Source: Zygaena filipendulae
Lineage: Eukaryota; Arthropoda; Insecta; Lepidoptera; Zygaenidae
NCBI GenBank assembly: GCA_907165275.2
Contig: OU015659.1
Location: forward strand, 8,598,501 to 8,662,500
DNA length: 64,000 bases
Reading direction: 5' to 3'
Shown here one piece after another: positions 12,265 through 23,300 of the stretch. The notes below the pieces were generated by a model. It was not told the DNA's origin. It was given only the letters and a program-made list of their open reading frames with translations, and made no database searches. How positions within the stretch are numbered: the stretch's first letter is position 1; each line of letters starts with the position of its first letter. The translations under genes were made by a program, and so were the position numbers.

Positions 12265-13050
12265 ATGGTAATGCATAGAATTCTTAAACGATCATGGCTG
12301 GTTATTATTTTGCTGTATGAAATTGGAACTCTATATTCAGAGACTCAGAACGCCTCAGTGAAATGCCTTTGGCACAATGGTTCTTGTAAGCATAAAATGC
12401 GTTTTTCGTCCATTTTAACTTTTAAGTATTACTTATAACTTTATTACTTATAATAGCCTAAGAAATTATTATCTCATTCTTAACGGTGAAGGAATTGGCA
12501 ATAGCCTAGCACTATTATTTATTTTGTGTAGTAAACGGTAGTATCTCTAAGTAGGTAGTTTGTGATAATAACATTAGACATAATGCACTTCAAAATTAAA
12601 ATTTTACCTACCACACATCACAAAATTAGTGCTATTACATATTACTTAATCACCACACTTATTGCCAGAAATATTTATGATTAGGTACAACGTAAATAAT
12701 TATATTGTACATACCTACATTTTCAAATTTAACAAACGGAAATCTCCAAATGATCCCGCTAAACTTATCATCTCCGCTAGATAGAATTTACCTTGTTAAA
12801 AGAATAAGCCTTTTAAATATTTATTCTTATTTCAGGTGTAGACAGTTGCCCAGATTGGCTAGTGCCCACGATAATTAAATGTAACGAAACCTATTGGAGC
12901 GCTCAGCGCACCTGCAAGCATCCAGAGCAAAGGCTCGTCGGTACCATCTGCGGTTTCGCTAGGTGTGACTGTCCTAACTCGATGGTACTCGACACAGACA
13001 CTGGATACTGTTACGATGTTGATAATTGTCCCACAAAGCATTCTATATAG
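12265..13050 (+). CDS. Secreted ten-cysteine protein, TIL-type protease inhibitor-like
   Basis: Two exons, 12265-12385 and 12836-13050, joined at a phase-1 GT-AG intron (T/GTAAGC ... TTCAG/GT), give 111 residues. Residues 1-25 form a signal peptide (core WLVIILLYEIGTLYS). The rest holds ten cysteines, including CNETYW, a C-x-C pair in ARCDCPN, and a final C-x5-C, which resembles the five-disulfide TIL (trypsin-inhibitor-like) fold. Such proteins are secreted inhibitors of serine proteases in insect haemolymph; that function is inferred. The N-terminal cysteine group (CLWHNGSC) is not a textbook TIL start. An in-frame ATG two codons later is an alternative start. A poly(A) signal lies at 13124. 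The class assignment is moderate; the exon structure is strong. Confidence 0.7.
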
Positions 13051-13123
13051 GTTAATGTCTTGGTTGGTTTCTTATTTTTATTCATTTGAAGAAATCAAGT
13101 CATAGGCCACAAAACAAGATAAA

Positions 13124-13129
13124 AATAAA
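13124..13129 (+). terminator. Poly(A) signal for the ten-cysteine gene
   Basis: AATAAA, 74 bases after the stop codon at 13048-13050. Confidence 0.5.
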
Positions 13130-13375
13130 AGTTAGGGGGCTCCAAAGGACCAAAATCCAGAGTGCTAAACCGTGAAGGGGGACTTTTGGTGGGATTTTTT
13201 GTAAAAAATGCACGTCAGTTTTACGATTGTATATTTTATATATATAAGATATAATATTATCGAAATTCATCTCAACAATGCATTTCGATGTAAATATAAC
13301 TTCAGAAGAAGAAATGACATATAAGTTGGCTGTATAGACTACATATCCTTTGCGTTCCCCGAAAGGGGTAAAAAA
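13130..13375 (+). mobile_element. Internally deleted copy of the AACGTAGTGATTACC repeat family
   Basis: The left part (GGACTTTTGGTGGGATTTTT, ACGTCAGTTTTA) and right part (AATGCATTTCGATG, AAGAAGAAAT, GGCTGTATAGACTA, CCCCGAAAGGGGTAAA) match the two ends of the fuller copies at 13400 and 59098. The middle is missing. Confidence 0.45.
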
Positions 13376-13399
13376 ATAACTTTTAACTCATCGGGGACA

Positions 13400-13868
13400 G
13401 GCGCTTTGGCGGGATTTTAGCCATGACGGACGTCAGTTTTATTTCTTTGTTCTGCAAATTAGTTTATCGTGATCAATATTGTGTAAATGTGGTGGATTTT
13501 GCATAATAGTGATCCATTAGTGATGAACAGTGTGTGGAAACAGTGAAATATATCGTGATCAATATTGTGTAAATGTGGTGGATTTTGCATAATAGTGATC
13601 CATTAGTGATGAACAGTGTGTGGAAACAGTGAAATAAGATGAAATGGGGCGTTCATCGGGAGGGGTTCGTTTTACAAAGCAACTTCCCACAGAACGTCCT
13701 ATTAAGGTTCTACTGTGAAGAGTTGCTGTCAAAAGTTCCGGTAAAGCATCGAAATGCATCTCACAAATGCACTGATGTAAATAACTTCAAAAGAAGAAAA
13801 TACCACTGAATTGGCTGTATGGACTTAGCTTCCTTTGCCTTCCCCATCAGGGTAAATTTAACAAAAAA
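13400..13868 (+). mobile_element. Copy of the AACGTAGTGATTACC repeat family with an internal 86-bp duplication
   Basis: Follows the same order of words as the full copy at 59098-59604: ACGTCAGTTTTATTTCTTTG, GATCCATTAGTGATGAACAG, GGGCGTTCATCGGGAGG, AGTTCCGGTAAAGCATCGAA and AGGGTAAATTTAAC. It contains the tandem duplication at 13465-13636. Non-coding. Confidence 0.55.
13465..13636 (+). repeat. Perfect tandem duplication, 86-bp unit x 2
   Basis: 13465-13550 is repeated base for base at 13551-13636 (unit begins TATCGTGATCAATATTGTGT). The related copy at 59098 has a single unit, so the duplication arose here and recently. Confidence 0.9.
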
Positions 13869-14024
13869 AAATGTCTTTGAGTCTTTGACTTATTTTTCTG
13901 AGCTTTGACTGTTGACATTTGACAATCGCAACTTCAAAAGTGTAAAAAAATTAAATCGTGAAAACAGATAGGTATTTCCAGTTTCTTGCGATACGGATTA
14001 TGATAAAATAAACTCTGAATTAAA

Positions 14025-14805
14025 ATGTTACGTCTCTGTTTCAATAGCACTATTCAGTGCAAAAAATTGCTTATCCAGCCTCATTTAAGCATAAGAATCA
14101 CGTCGAGTCTCGAAAGTGCACCCAGCTGTAGTCAATTATTTTTAAGACATTTCGCTAGTCAAACAAATGAGAATAATAAGTTAGAACGCATATATTATGG
14201 CCCCTTGACTCCACAAATCAGAGCAGTAAAAATATTCTCGCTTACTTCGAGCATAGCAGGTTTATTGGCACAGCCCATAATCATTAAAGAAGCTGCAACG
14301 ATCGGCAGCACGTCGCTCGTTGTGGCGTTGTGTTCAGTGGTCGGTTTCTTCACATTTGTAACGCCGATATTACTCCATTTAATTACTAAGAAATATGTTA
14401 CAGAAATTCATTATGATCCTACAACTTCAACATTTAAAGCAACTACCATAAATTTTTTTCTTATAAAAAAACAGGTAAAGTGAAAGTATGATATTCAATT
14501 TGTTCTTCATTTATGTACAAAGCGATGTTAAACCACTGATATTTTTTATAGTATTTTGTGCCTGCTTCCTCTATATGCATTTTTTTAATCAATAAAATGT
14601 TTTTTTATAGTTGGATTTCAAATCAGATGATGTTATTGTTCCTGACATACCTGGAATGTTCACTACAATGAATGCTAAAGGAAAACCTCTCTTTATAGAG
14701 GCAAGACATTTCAATGATCCCCTACACTATGCTAAAATAATGGGCTATGACAAACCAATGGATTTCAAACTTGGCAATACACAGGAAACAAATGAAAATA
14801 AGTAG
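14025..14805 (+). CDS. TMEM70: TMEM70 homologue, mitochondrial
   Basis: Two exons, 14025-14474 and 14611-14805, with a phase-0 intron (CAG/GTAAAG ... TTTATAG/TTG), give 214 residues. Residues 1-45 are basic and serine-rich without acidic clusters until residue 30, fitting a mitochondrial targeting sequence. Then come the family motifs YYGPLTPQIRAVKIFSLTSS (about 57-76), two membrane segments (about 68-88 and 97-120) and HLITKKYVTEIHYD. The acidic C-terminal part contains PDIPGMFTT and a final matrix tail. TMEM70 sits in the mitochondrial inner membrane and helps assemble ATP synthase and complex I. The length is normal for insect members. It converges with the MFSD11 gene. Confidence 0.88.
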
Positions 14806-16379
14806 TATTTGTTAGTTTTTTCAAATTTATTAAATAGTGGTTATTTATAAAGTTTTTTATTTTCTGTTATAAAATTTCCTAATAAACTTATGCTTAAGCT
14901 TAATACTTAAAATCTACTTAATATGTAGTTATATTATAGTTTTGAATTTTATCATAGAGATAAAGCTTTGTAATCATAGAGACAGATTTTTTAGAAAATT
15001 ATACAATAAGTAGGCACTAACAGTAATATGAAACAATTGAATTTTTCTGCTAAATGATTAGTTTACAGTTATACAGGGAACAAAAATATATAAAATAAGT
15101 TATTAAGAGACTAGACCAATAAGTATTGCTTTAGTCAAACTCAAAATCAAATGGAATAATTATCTGTTCACCAATTATTTATCTAAAACCTAACGAACAA
15201 TAAAACAATATAGGTAATAAATTATTTTGAGCGATTTATCTATGTACATAACTTTAAATGTTTTAAATTACAATAGAGAACAGAAAATTAGTATTTTTTC
15301 AGTAGCAAAAATATTTAAAATATCAACAATGTCATTCATAATAATAATTAATTTTAACCATTTCATTGTGACTAGATATACAAAAATATGTTTTTTTCAA
15401 GCACCTAAGGATTGTTTGAGGTGTAAGCTCAAAATTGAAAGACACTGATTTGTTAACAAGTTGGAATAAAAAGATGTCTCTTTTTATAAGTACATCATAT
15501 TATTTGTCTTCTGTATCACTATGTTTTTTTCTACAAATTAGTAGATTATCTACTTCATTGATAAAAAATTATGTTAATTTTTTTTTCCACTTTTTTTATC
15601 ATTACAAATTTAATAATACAGGAAAGTCACTTGACCACAATTTATGATACAGAAATACTTGCCTTGCTGCATGATCATTTCCTGTTTCCAATTTATTCAA
15701 GGCCAAAAAGGCCGTGTTCCTGTCCTCTAGATTAACCTAGATAGGTAATTTGATAAAATAAAAAGGTATTGGTAAATTTTATGAAAGTAAAGTCAGTAAG
15801 TAATAGAAAGGAATAGCCATAAAAATCTATACAATAATAAAAGAGTCAAACCAGCGATTCTGTAGATTGAATATTTTTACCAAAAATTGAGAGATAAATG
15901 ATGTAACCAACCACAAGAAAGTTCTTAAAATTCTGTTTTTGTATTCTTTCCTCTCTTTTGTTACATATTGTGTTTTAATTTTAAAATAGCGAACTTTAAA
16001 TCAATTTATTATGACTGCTGCTACCTGATAACTATGTGCACCTTGATAACTATTACATATAGTCCAGGCCGGGAACGGTACACTCGTGTCTATTACACTG
16101 CTGTCGGTCACAAAAAATTTAATAAAATAGTAACTACCAACCAGTTCTTTTTTTTTGAGAATGTTAACTTGCACTTGGGTCACTTTTTAACCGACTTCCA
16201 AAAAGGAGGAGGTTATTTACCTACATTTTCCTATCTCAGGAAGCAGATATTTTGGTAACCTGTTCGGATCGTCAGCACGTTCGGACTGCGACGTTATGAA
16301 TTGATTATACGATAAATAACCGTGCGGAATGTGTGTTATGTAGGTACTATAGTGTCGCTCGGATGCGCTCGCAGCGGGC
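14806..16379. other. Intergenic stretch between convergent genes, no gene seen
   Basis: Very AT-rich. The open frames here (73, 70 and 96 codons) are low-complexity and lack motifs. Near 16186-16215 the moth word AACCGACTTCCAAAAAGGAG occurs. Confidence 0.4.
14881..14886 (+). terminator. Poly(A) signal of the TMEM70 homologue
   Basis: AATAAA, 76 bases downstream of the TAG stop. Confidence 0.55.
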
Positions 16380-16436
16380 TCAGTCGTAGTGGAGGTCTGC
16401 AGCGTCGTCGGCGAGCGCGTGCGTGGCGTTCGCGGC
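16380..16436 (-). CDS. Possible alternative last exon of the MFSD11 gene
   Basis: A GC-rich minus-strand segment inside AT-rich DNA reads AANATHALADDAADLHYD and then TGA. It is preceded by an AG (AACAAG/GCC) in phase 0. The last firm MFSD11 exon has a usable phase-0 donor at GACAAG/GTATTG (17342/17341), so splicing here would replace its 11-residue tail by 18 residues. The acceptor has a poor pyrimidine tract. This is a candidate only. Confidence 0.3.
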   Translation of the reverse strand, partial: AANATHALADDAADLHYD

Positions 16437-16599
16437 CTTGTTCAAGCGATGCAATATTAGTATTTAGCATGATCATTTTAAAATTTTTAATCTACTGAGC
16501 AAAATTTTAATTTTATACTAGCTGTTCTCTGCAGCTTTGCCGGGAATTCCTCGGATTTTCTCGTGGATTACGAAACAAAAGACATATTTGCAATACTAA

Positions 16600-16690
16600 T
16601 TCAAGATATATATAGATCTCTTATATAGATATATAAGAGACATTTGTACACACTGTGCAATAAAGAATAAATAAATAAATAAATAAAATA
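16600..16690 (+). repeat. LINE-type 3' tail with (TAAA)n
   Basis: TGTACACACTGTGCAATAAA is followed by four to five TAAA units, a common insect LINE 3' end. A small inverted ATATATAGATCT motif flanks it. Confidence 0.4.
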
Positions 16691-16897
16691 TATATAGATC
16701 TTCTTCAAATTCCGTCCAACCGTTTCGGCATGGAGTAACAAACATACACAAACTTTCGCATTTGTAAGTGTGATTAGCTGTAAGTACATTTATAAATCCT
16801 ATTTTTGACCGAATTCAAAAAAGGAAGGTTTTGCGTTCCATAGTGTGTTATATTTCTCAGAAACTACACGATCGATTTTTTTGCTGATCGGTAACTA

Positions 16898-17225
16898 ATA
16901 GGCTATTTGACTAATTTTTTTTTAGTGCGTCTTGTAGATTAATAAAAAATATTGGACACGTATTTTTTCTTTTTTTACGTAATCAGAAAATAACGGCGAT
17001 ACATTGAGTTGAAATTTCGCGTAACGTCATTAACTAGTGCAGTTTGTATGGCGGCTTGTAGCGGTAAGTGACGTCACGAGCCGCCACCTTTAACTTTAAT
17101 GCGCTTTATCTCTGTGTATTTTCATTTATTTGAAAAATAAAAAAATAAGTGTCTAATGATTTATAATTTTCTAAATGATGGACTAATTCGAATTTTGATT
17201 TTCAAAAGTTGTCAACATCCCTATT
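16898..17225 (+). mobile_element. MITE of the GTCCGTCTTGTAGATTAA family, copy 2
   Basis: Same layout as the copy at 4366, including the central TGACGTCAC words. It ends 80 bases downstream of the MFSD11 stop codon, so it lies in or next to that gene's 3' untranslated region. Confidence 0.7.
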
Positions 17226-17304
17226 ACTCTATGGGACATGGGAACGGTTAACTATTCACAATATCGAGTTACGTAAGCCGGTTTCATTTAGAAAACAAAA
17301 GATA

Positions 17305-20300
17305 TTATGTATTTTTTTCATTATTCCTCATCAACAATACCTTGTCGTTAAGATCCCGCAGCGCGTCGGCGGCGGCCTGCGCGGCGCGCTCGCGGCGCCC
17401 CGCCCACTCCACGCGGCAGAAGCTGGCCGTGCCCAGCGACGCGAGCACCGCCAGTATCGCCAGCTGCACCGTCAGCGTCGCGCGGGACGAGTAGAAGAAG
17501 CACACCGCCGTCGCTAGCGACTGCACACACACACACACACGCAAACACGTACATTCATGTTCATGGACAAATGAATTTTCCGATTTTAAATATTCCGATT
17601 GTTACCTGTTTTGTGAGCCCAATAAATAAATAAATAAAAAAATAGTACGGGTGGCAACCCTAGTGTCAAAATACCTGTGAGAGGTCGTTAAATAAATAAA
17701 AAAAAAACATACCTGGGTGAATTTGAACAAGGCGAAGGCGGAGGAGCTCTTGTCGGCGTATTTCCCGCCCAGCATGGAGTATATCTGCGTGTTGAAGCAC
17801 GCGTCCGCGAAGCCCAGCAGGAAGCTGCACAGCATGGCGAGCTGCGGCGACGGCGCGATGTAGGCGGCGGTGGCGGTGTCGCCGAACGGCGCGTCGTTGG
17901 GCAGGTTGATGAAGATGAGGAAGAAGCTCAGCAGGTGGATCACGTAGCCCGCGATCACGATCGGGTCGCGGCCCCAGCGGGTCGTCTTCGCGCCGAGGAT
18001 GCCGAACAGGGCGCCACCTATGAACACGAGTTACACACGGTGTTCGTACTTATATCTTAACTAGCTGTTCCCCGCTGTTTCACCCGCGTTAGTTTCGGAG
18101 CTCCCTCGGGTATTTCGAGATAAAAGTACTTACTATCTACTCTATATTTATTTCTGAACCCACCCTGACAACGTGTAGGTAGTATGCAAAATTAAATGTA
18201 GTTTCTTCCGCGTTAATTTCGGAGTTCTCGTGGGGATTCCGGGATAAAAAGTAGCCACGCGTATGGAAAATTTCGTGGTGATTGGTTGAACTGTTATGCC
18301 TTGCTGAAAGCGTAACAAACAAATAAACAAACTCACTTTCGCATTTATAATATTAGTAAGGATATCGTACACAAAGAGAAAAAAATAGCAAACAATATAC
18401 ATAGAAGCCTCGCCATCTTCGTGATTCCCCCCCGCCCGCTGTAACGTAGCGGCACAGATAATATAATACTATACTAGGTAGCGGTAAGCCGAGCATATTC
18501 TCTATTAATTTTCTTACCAAACTATAGCTGTTCCCCGCGGTAATTTCGGACTTTCCCCGGGAGATCCGGGTTACAATATAGCCTATGTTATTCAGGGATA
18601 ATGTAGCATTCTAATGGTGAAAGAATCGTAATAAACAAATAAAAAATCAAATCTTTCCTCTTTATAATATTAGTGTAGACAAGACTGAAATGTTATTATT
18701 GGGGGGTCTCATAAACAGTCTTATTTCAACCTAACATCGTATCCATTGTGTTTTGAACTTTACAACCGACATCCCAAAACTCACCGAGCACCTCGCCCAT
18801 GCCGATGAACACGCCGGACAGCCCGACCAGCTGCTTGGCGTTCTCGCCCATCTGCAGCGTGAACCCGATGCTCGGGCTGTACACGCCGCTGAAGAAAGAC
18901 AGCTCCACTCCTGCCAACGACCACATCAACAATCAAACACAAGCCTTCCGACCGGCGCAAGGCCTCCCTAGATGTGCCGCGAAACCTCCCTAGATGTGCC
19001 GCGAAGCCTGCCAGATGTGCCGCGAGATTTTATCAGCATTATGTACAATAAATTTGAAACCCCTGACAACTGCTTCCACAATACAATTTGATCATGTCGT
19101 AATATCAAGGCCTGGCGCCTACTGCACCCAGAATTGTAAAATTCTCATTTCTTTTCAGAGGTTAGGAGTTTGATCCTAGTCATCAATGGGCCTTTTTTAA
19201 ATATGTACTAATCAATAATTATCGCCCAAACACACCCACTAGGTAAAATGTGTATATAATGTCCCATTATAGACACTCTTTTATGATAATATGCTGCCAA
19301 CACTCACCAGTGTAAATAAAAGTAACACTCAACAGAAGCATGTCCTTAGTGCAAAATAGTCTAACCGCGCCTTTGAACGCCTCCATTGGACCTTCAGCTG
19401 TGGTCACTTCCATCTGCCAAGAAAAAATATGTTTATGGAACATTTTTATACAAAAGGACTCCCTGTATATGACAATCGAATACTAAATAGGTGGCCAATT
19501 TAATCAGTTCTTCATTAAACCTAACAATCTGTATATGAGAATCGAATACTCAATTCAAATATTCCTTCCTTCCTAATATTCCAGCGCCCCCGCTGTACCG
19601 GTACCTTGGCGTCGTCGAGGGTGGGCGCGCGGCGCGCCGGCCGCAGCAGCAGCAGGAACACGACGCCGAGCGCGCACACCGCCGCCAGCACGCCGAACAC
19701 CACGTTGCGCGTCTCCAAGTCGATGTGCGCCTTGCCTTGGAACTTGATGAACACGAACAGGTTGCCGAAGAACATACTGCAACACAAATCAAATTAAATA
19801 TTCTTTATTGTCACCAGCAACAGAAAATAAAACATATAGTGGGGAATACAGGCAACAAAGGGCGGCCTTAATGCTTAAAAGAAATTTCTTCCAGGCAACA
19901 AAAGGCAAAAAGTTACTATAGAAAATAAAAATAAAACAATTTAGTTAACATTATTTCCCATACCATCTATACTGTCTATACGTCTACATCTATGTATAGT
20001 CATAGATAGAGATAAAATTGAGTGTCTGCTTTTTCAGCCCGGTGACATTCCATACAAATGAACTGATTCAAGTACCTACTTTCCCACGAGTAAAGACGGC
20101 CGGCTTGTACGTACACGTGTTGTGCGTGTATGTGTGTGTGTGTGTATCGTAAAGCTGACAGTAACCGTTATCAGTTGTCAGTGAATAGTTACCACGTCAT
20201 GTAGATTCTACTTGTGCATAGGCGTTATAGAGTGGGTCGGGCCCACCCCAGGATGGTCTAGTGTCACCCCAGGATGTTGAGCTACTTATTCGAAAATCTA

Positions 20301-23300
20301 TAATACTGATAACTAACTTCAGACGACTCTTCAAATTTGCAGACTTAATTTTTTTTAAAGATTGCATCCGCAACTCCCAGTCCCGCGAGTATAAATATGA
20401 CATCTCAGGGGCACGGCCCCTCCTGAAAAATAACCCTAGATACGCCAATGTACCTGTGTCAAACTTTCCTAGAATTTTCCGAGAAACTTTCGCGGGGTAT
20501 GAGGAGGAATGATAATGGTGGGAGCCGGAGAGTGTTGCTTCTTCATATAACCTCTATTCTTTGGCTTTTTACTGAGTGCATGTGTAAGTACGAGTATTTA
20601 AAACGGTAGTCGGTACTTACCTATAATAAATTTTCATTCTTAAGAGCCATTTCACAAAAATATTGCGCGCGAGTTTAGGTACAAACTGCGTTATTGTTTA
20701 TGTGTGCGTAGTTACTCACACGTACACAACGTAAGCAGCGTAAAGCGCGCGTCGAGACTCGAGGTGGACAACGCAATCTTGAGCCGTGGGCAATCGTAGG
20801 TATTCTCAGATAAAGCAGGTAGGTATACGACCCTAGCCACGCAGCAATTTATACGAGACAGATGTTGTTTAAGGTTTTACTGGCTTTGTAAAATGAAAAA
20901 CTGGGTTTCTTTTTTAACTAATATATTAGTTACACTGACCGATAGAATAATATTTTTTTACTTGTATTACAGCTTCAGTGGTGTAGGTACTTATACATAT
21001 TATGACGATTACAACTCATCCAATATTTTGAATCGTTTATCTCAGAAACGGTGGTTCTCAGGAAAAAAGTATTCAGATGTTTTTTTTATAGATAAATAGC
21101 TGTGCCCCGCGGTTTCACCCGCGGTAATTTCGGAGTTTCCGCGAGAATTCCGGGATAAAAAGTACCCTATGTTCTTCTCTGTACCCCTGACAATGTGCAT
21201 GCCAAATTTCATCCAAATCCGTTCAGCCGTTTTTGCGTGATTGAGTAACAAACATCCAAACATCTAAACATTCAAACATCCAAACTTTCGCATTTATAAT
21301 ATTAGTAGGATAAATTCCATATCAAGAAAAAATCCAGTCTTTTTTAAAGATATATGGTCTACTTAAGCATTTTATGAATAAAATTTTTACCTGAACTAAT
21401 TTTATCAAATAAATGAAAATATACAAAGATAAAGCGTATTAAACTTTAGGGTGGGGGCTCGTGACGTCACTAACCGCTATAAGCCGCCATACAAACTGCA
21501 CCGGTTAGTGACGTCACGCGAAATTTCAACTCAATGTATCGCCGTTATTTTTGGATTACGTAAAAAAAGAAAAAATACGTGTCCAATATTTTTTATTAAT
21601 CTACAAGACAGATAAAAAAATTTAGGTAACATGCCCATTCCGATAAAAATATGCCATGTTACAGGTACATTATAATCCATTTTTCAAATGAAGTACTCGT
21701 CAAGACCAAGCTAACGAGCACTAACTCAAGGGGATTGTATCTTTTTTTACGGAGTTCCTATGGCCCCCTTCCAGCTCCATCAGCAGATCAGCTCCATGTC
21801 ATCATGATATTCCATTGTCAGGCGATATACTTCAGCTAAATCGAAAAAAATTGTAGGTAATTGTATTTACTTTACCTCTGTTGCCTTTTTTAAGGCTGCA
21901 AAATTATCACGGTTCCTTTTTTTAAAACAACGGTATACACTATCCTTGCGAGTACCCATAGCTAAAAAATAAAAAAATATAGTATTATTATTAGTAATTT
22001 ATTAACATATATCTTTATTATTGTTATCATACAAACAACTAAAATAATTCATACCTATGTCGGCGAGAGGGTAGTTTCGTTATCAATAACGTTTCCCGCC
22101 GACTAATAGCGGTTGTAGTACGTTCGTTCCCCCGCTCCACTCCATTGCCCGACTCGTCTTTGTTAGAACTTGATATAAAACGCGGGTATGCGTAAGCCAC
22201 GGTTCATTGTTACTTTGTGTTCGGTTCAGTGCAGTTATAGTGTCGTATCAATCTAATAGTGATTACGTGTGCTGTGTCATCTAGTTGTTTCCAGAGGTTT
22301 GCTTAAGTCGGGAGCACGGGCAGTGGAGGTGAGCGTTCATGCATTGTAAAGGGGCCCCATTAAACCTACACCTGGGTCGCAAGTCCCAGGCACTGCTCCG
22401 TGTTCCCAACGGATATCTGGTATGCTGTATTATCTATAACTATGTTGGTGCAATTGCCTATGATAGTTTCATGTTCCTATTCCTATCATAATTTCCTACA
22501 TCAGAATTGGGATATTACTTGCGTCCACATTTCTGCCAATAAGGTTCCTACGTTCGGTTTTACTCGGTCAAATTTTATGTTTCACATTAATCCTGACAAC
22601 GACGTTGCGAGTTAGATAATAGGCTTGTAGGAGCATTGTCATTACGTCTTTAAGTGAGAAATGTGATTTTGTGATTTCATTTCAAAGGTTTCGATACCAT
22701 TGTCCATGAATTGTTGTCATATACCTACCGAACTGTTTCGCGATGTGATGTGTACAGTGTTCTTTAAGTGGTATTCCTCAATTTAAAATGCCGTGATCAT
22801 TACTTACTACTGGTTTTCCAACCACGGAGTTAAAATCTTGCGAGTTTAAACTTTGATCCTTTGTCTAAGGGAGATACTTGTAATCTACCCACAGTAGTTA
22901 ATTATAGAAATTATAATTTCGATGCGTGTGAAATCTAAAATTTCAAGTTGTTCTAGTAATGATTTGATAACTACCCAGTACCCACGTACCCAGCAGTCGT
23001 TATTCAGGTTTTGTCTGAGCGTGAATTCTAGATAATTAAGATGGTTTTAGAATGAATCGTTTTTCTAATCGCAAGGTAGATCATAAACGTCGCTGAGTAG
23101 GTATACGGTATTCTGATAAGGTAGTTTAGGGATTCTGTCAAGTTACGTTTTTTTATTAAATTGCGAGTATGACTATTCCCGAAATCAGCGGTTGCTATGT
23201 TCTGGTATTGTTAAGGTCAGTTTGTGATAGCGAGGATGGCGTGTCGGCGAGATATGATGAAAGTTGAAAGTTACTCAGTAGTTAGAGAACTCAGAAAGAC

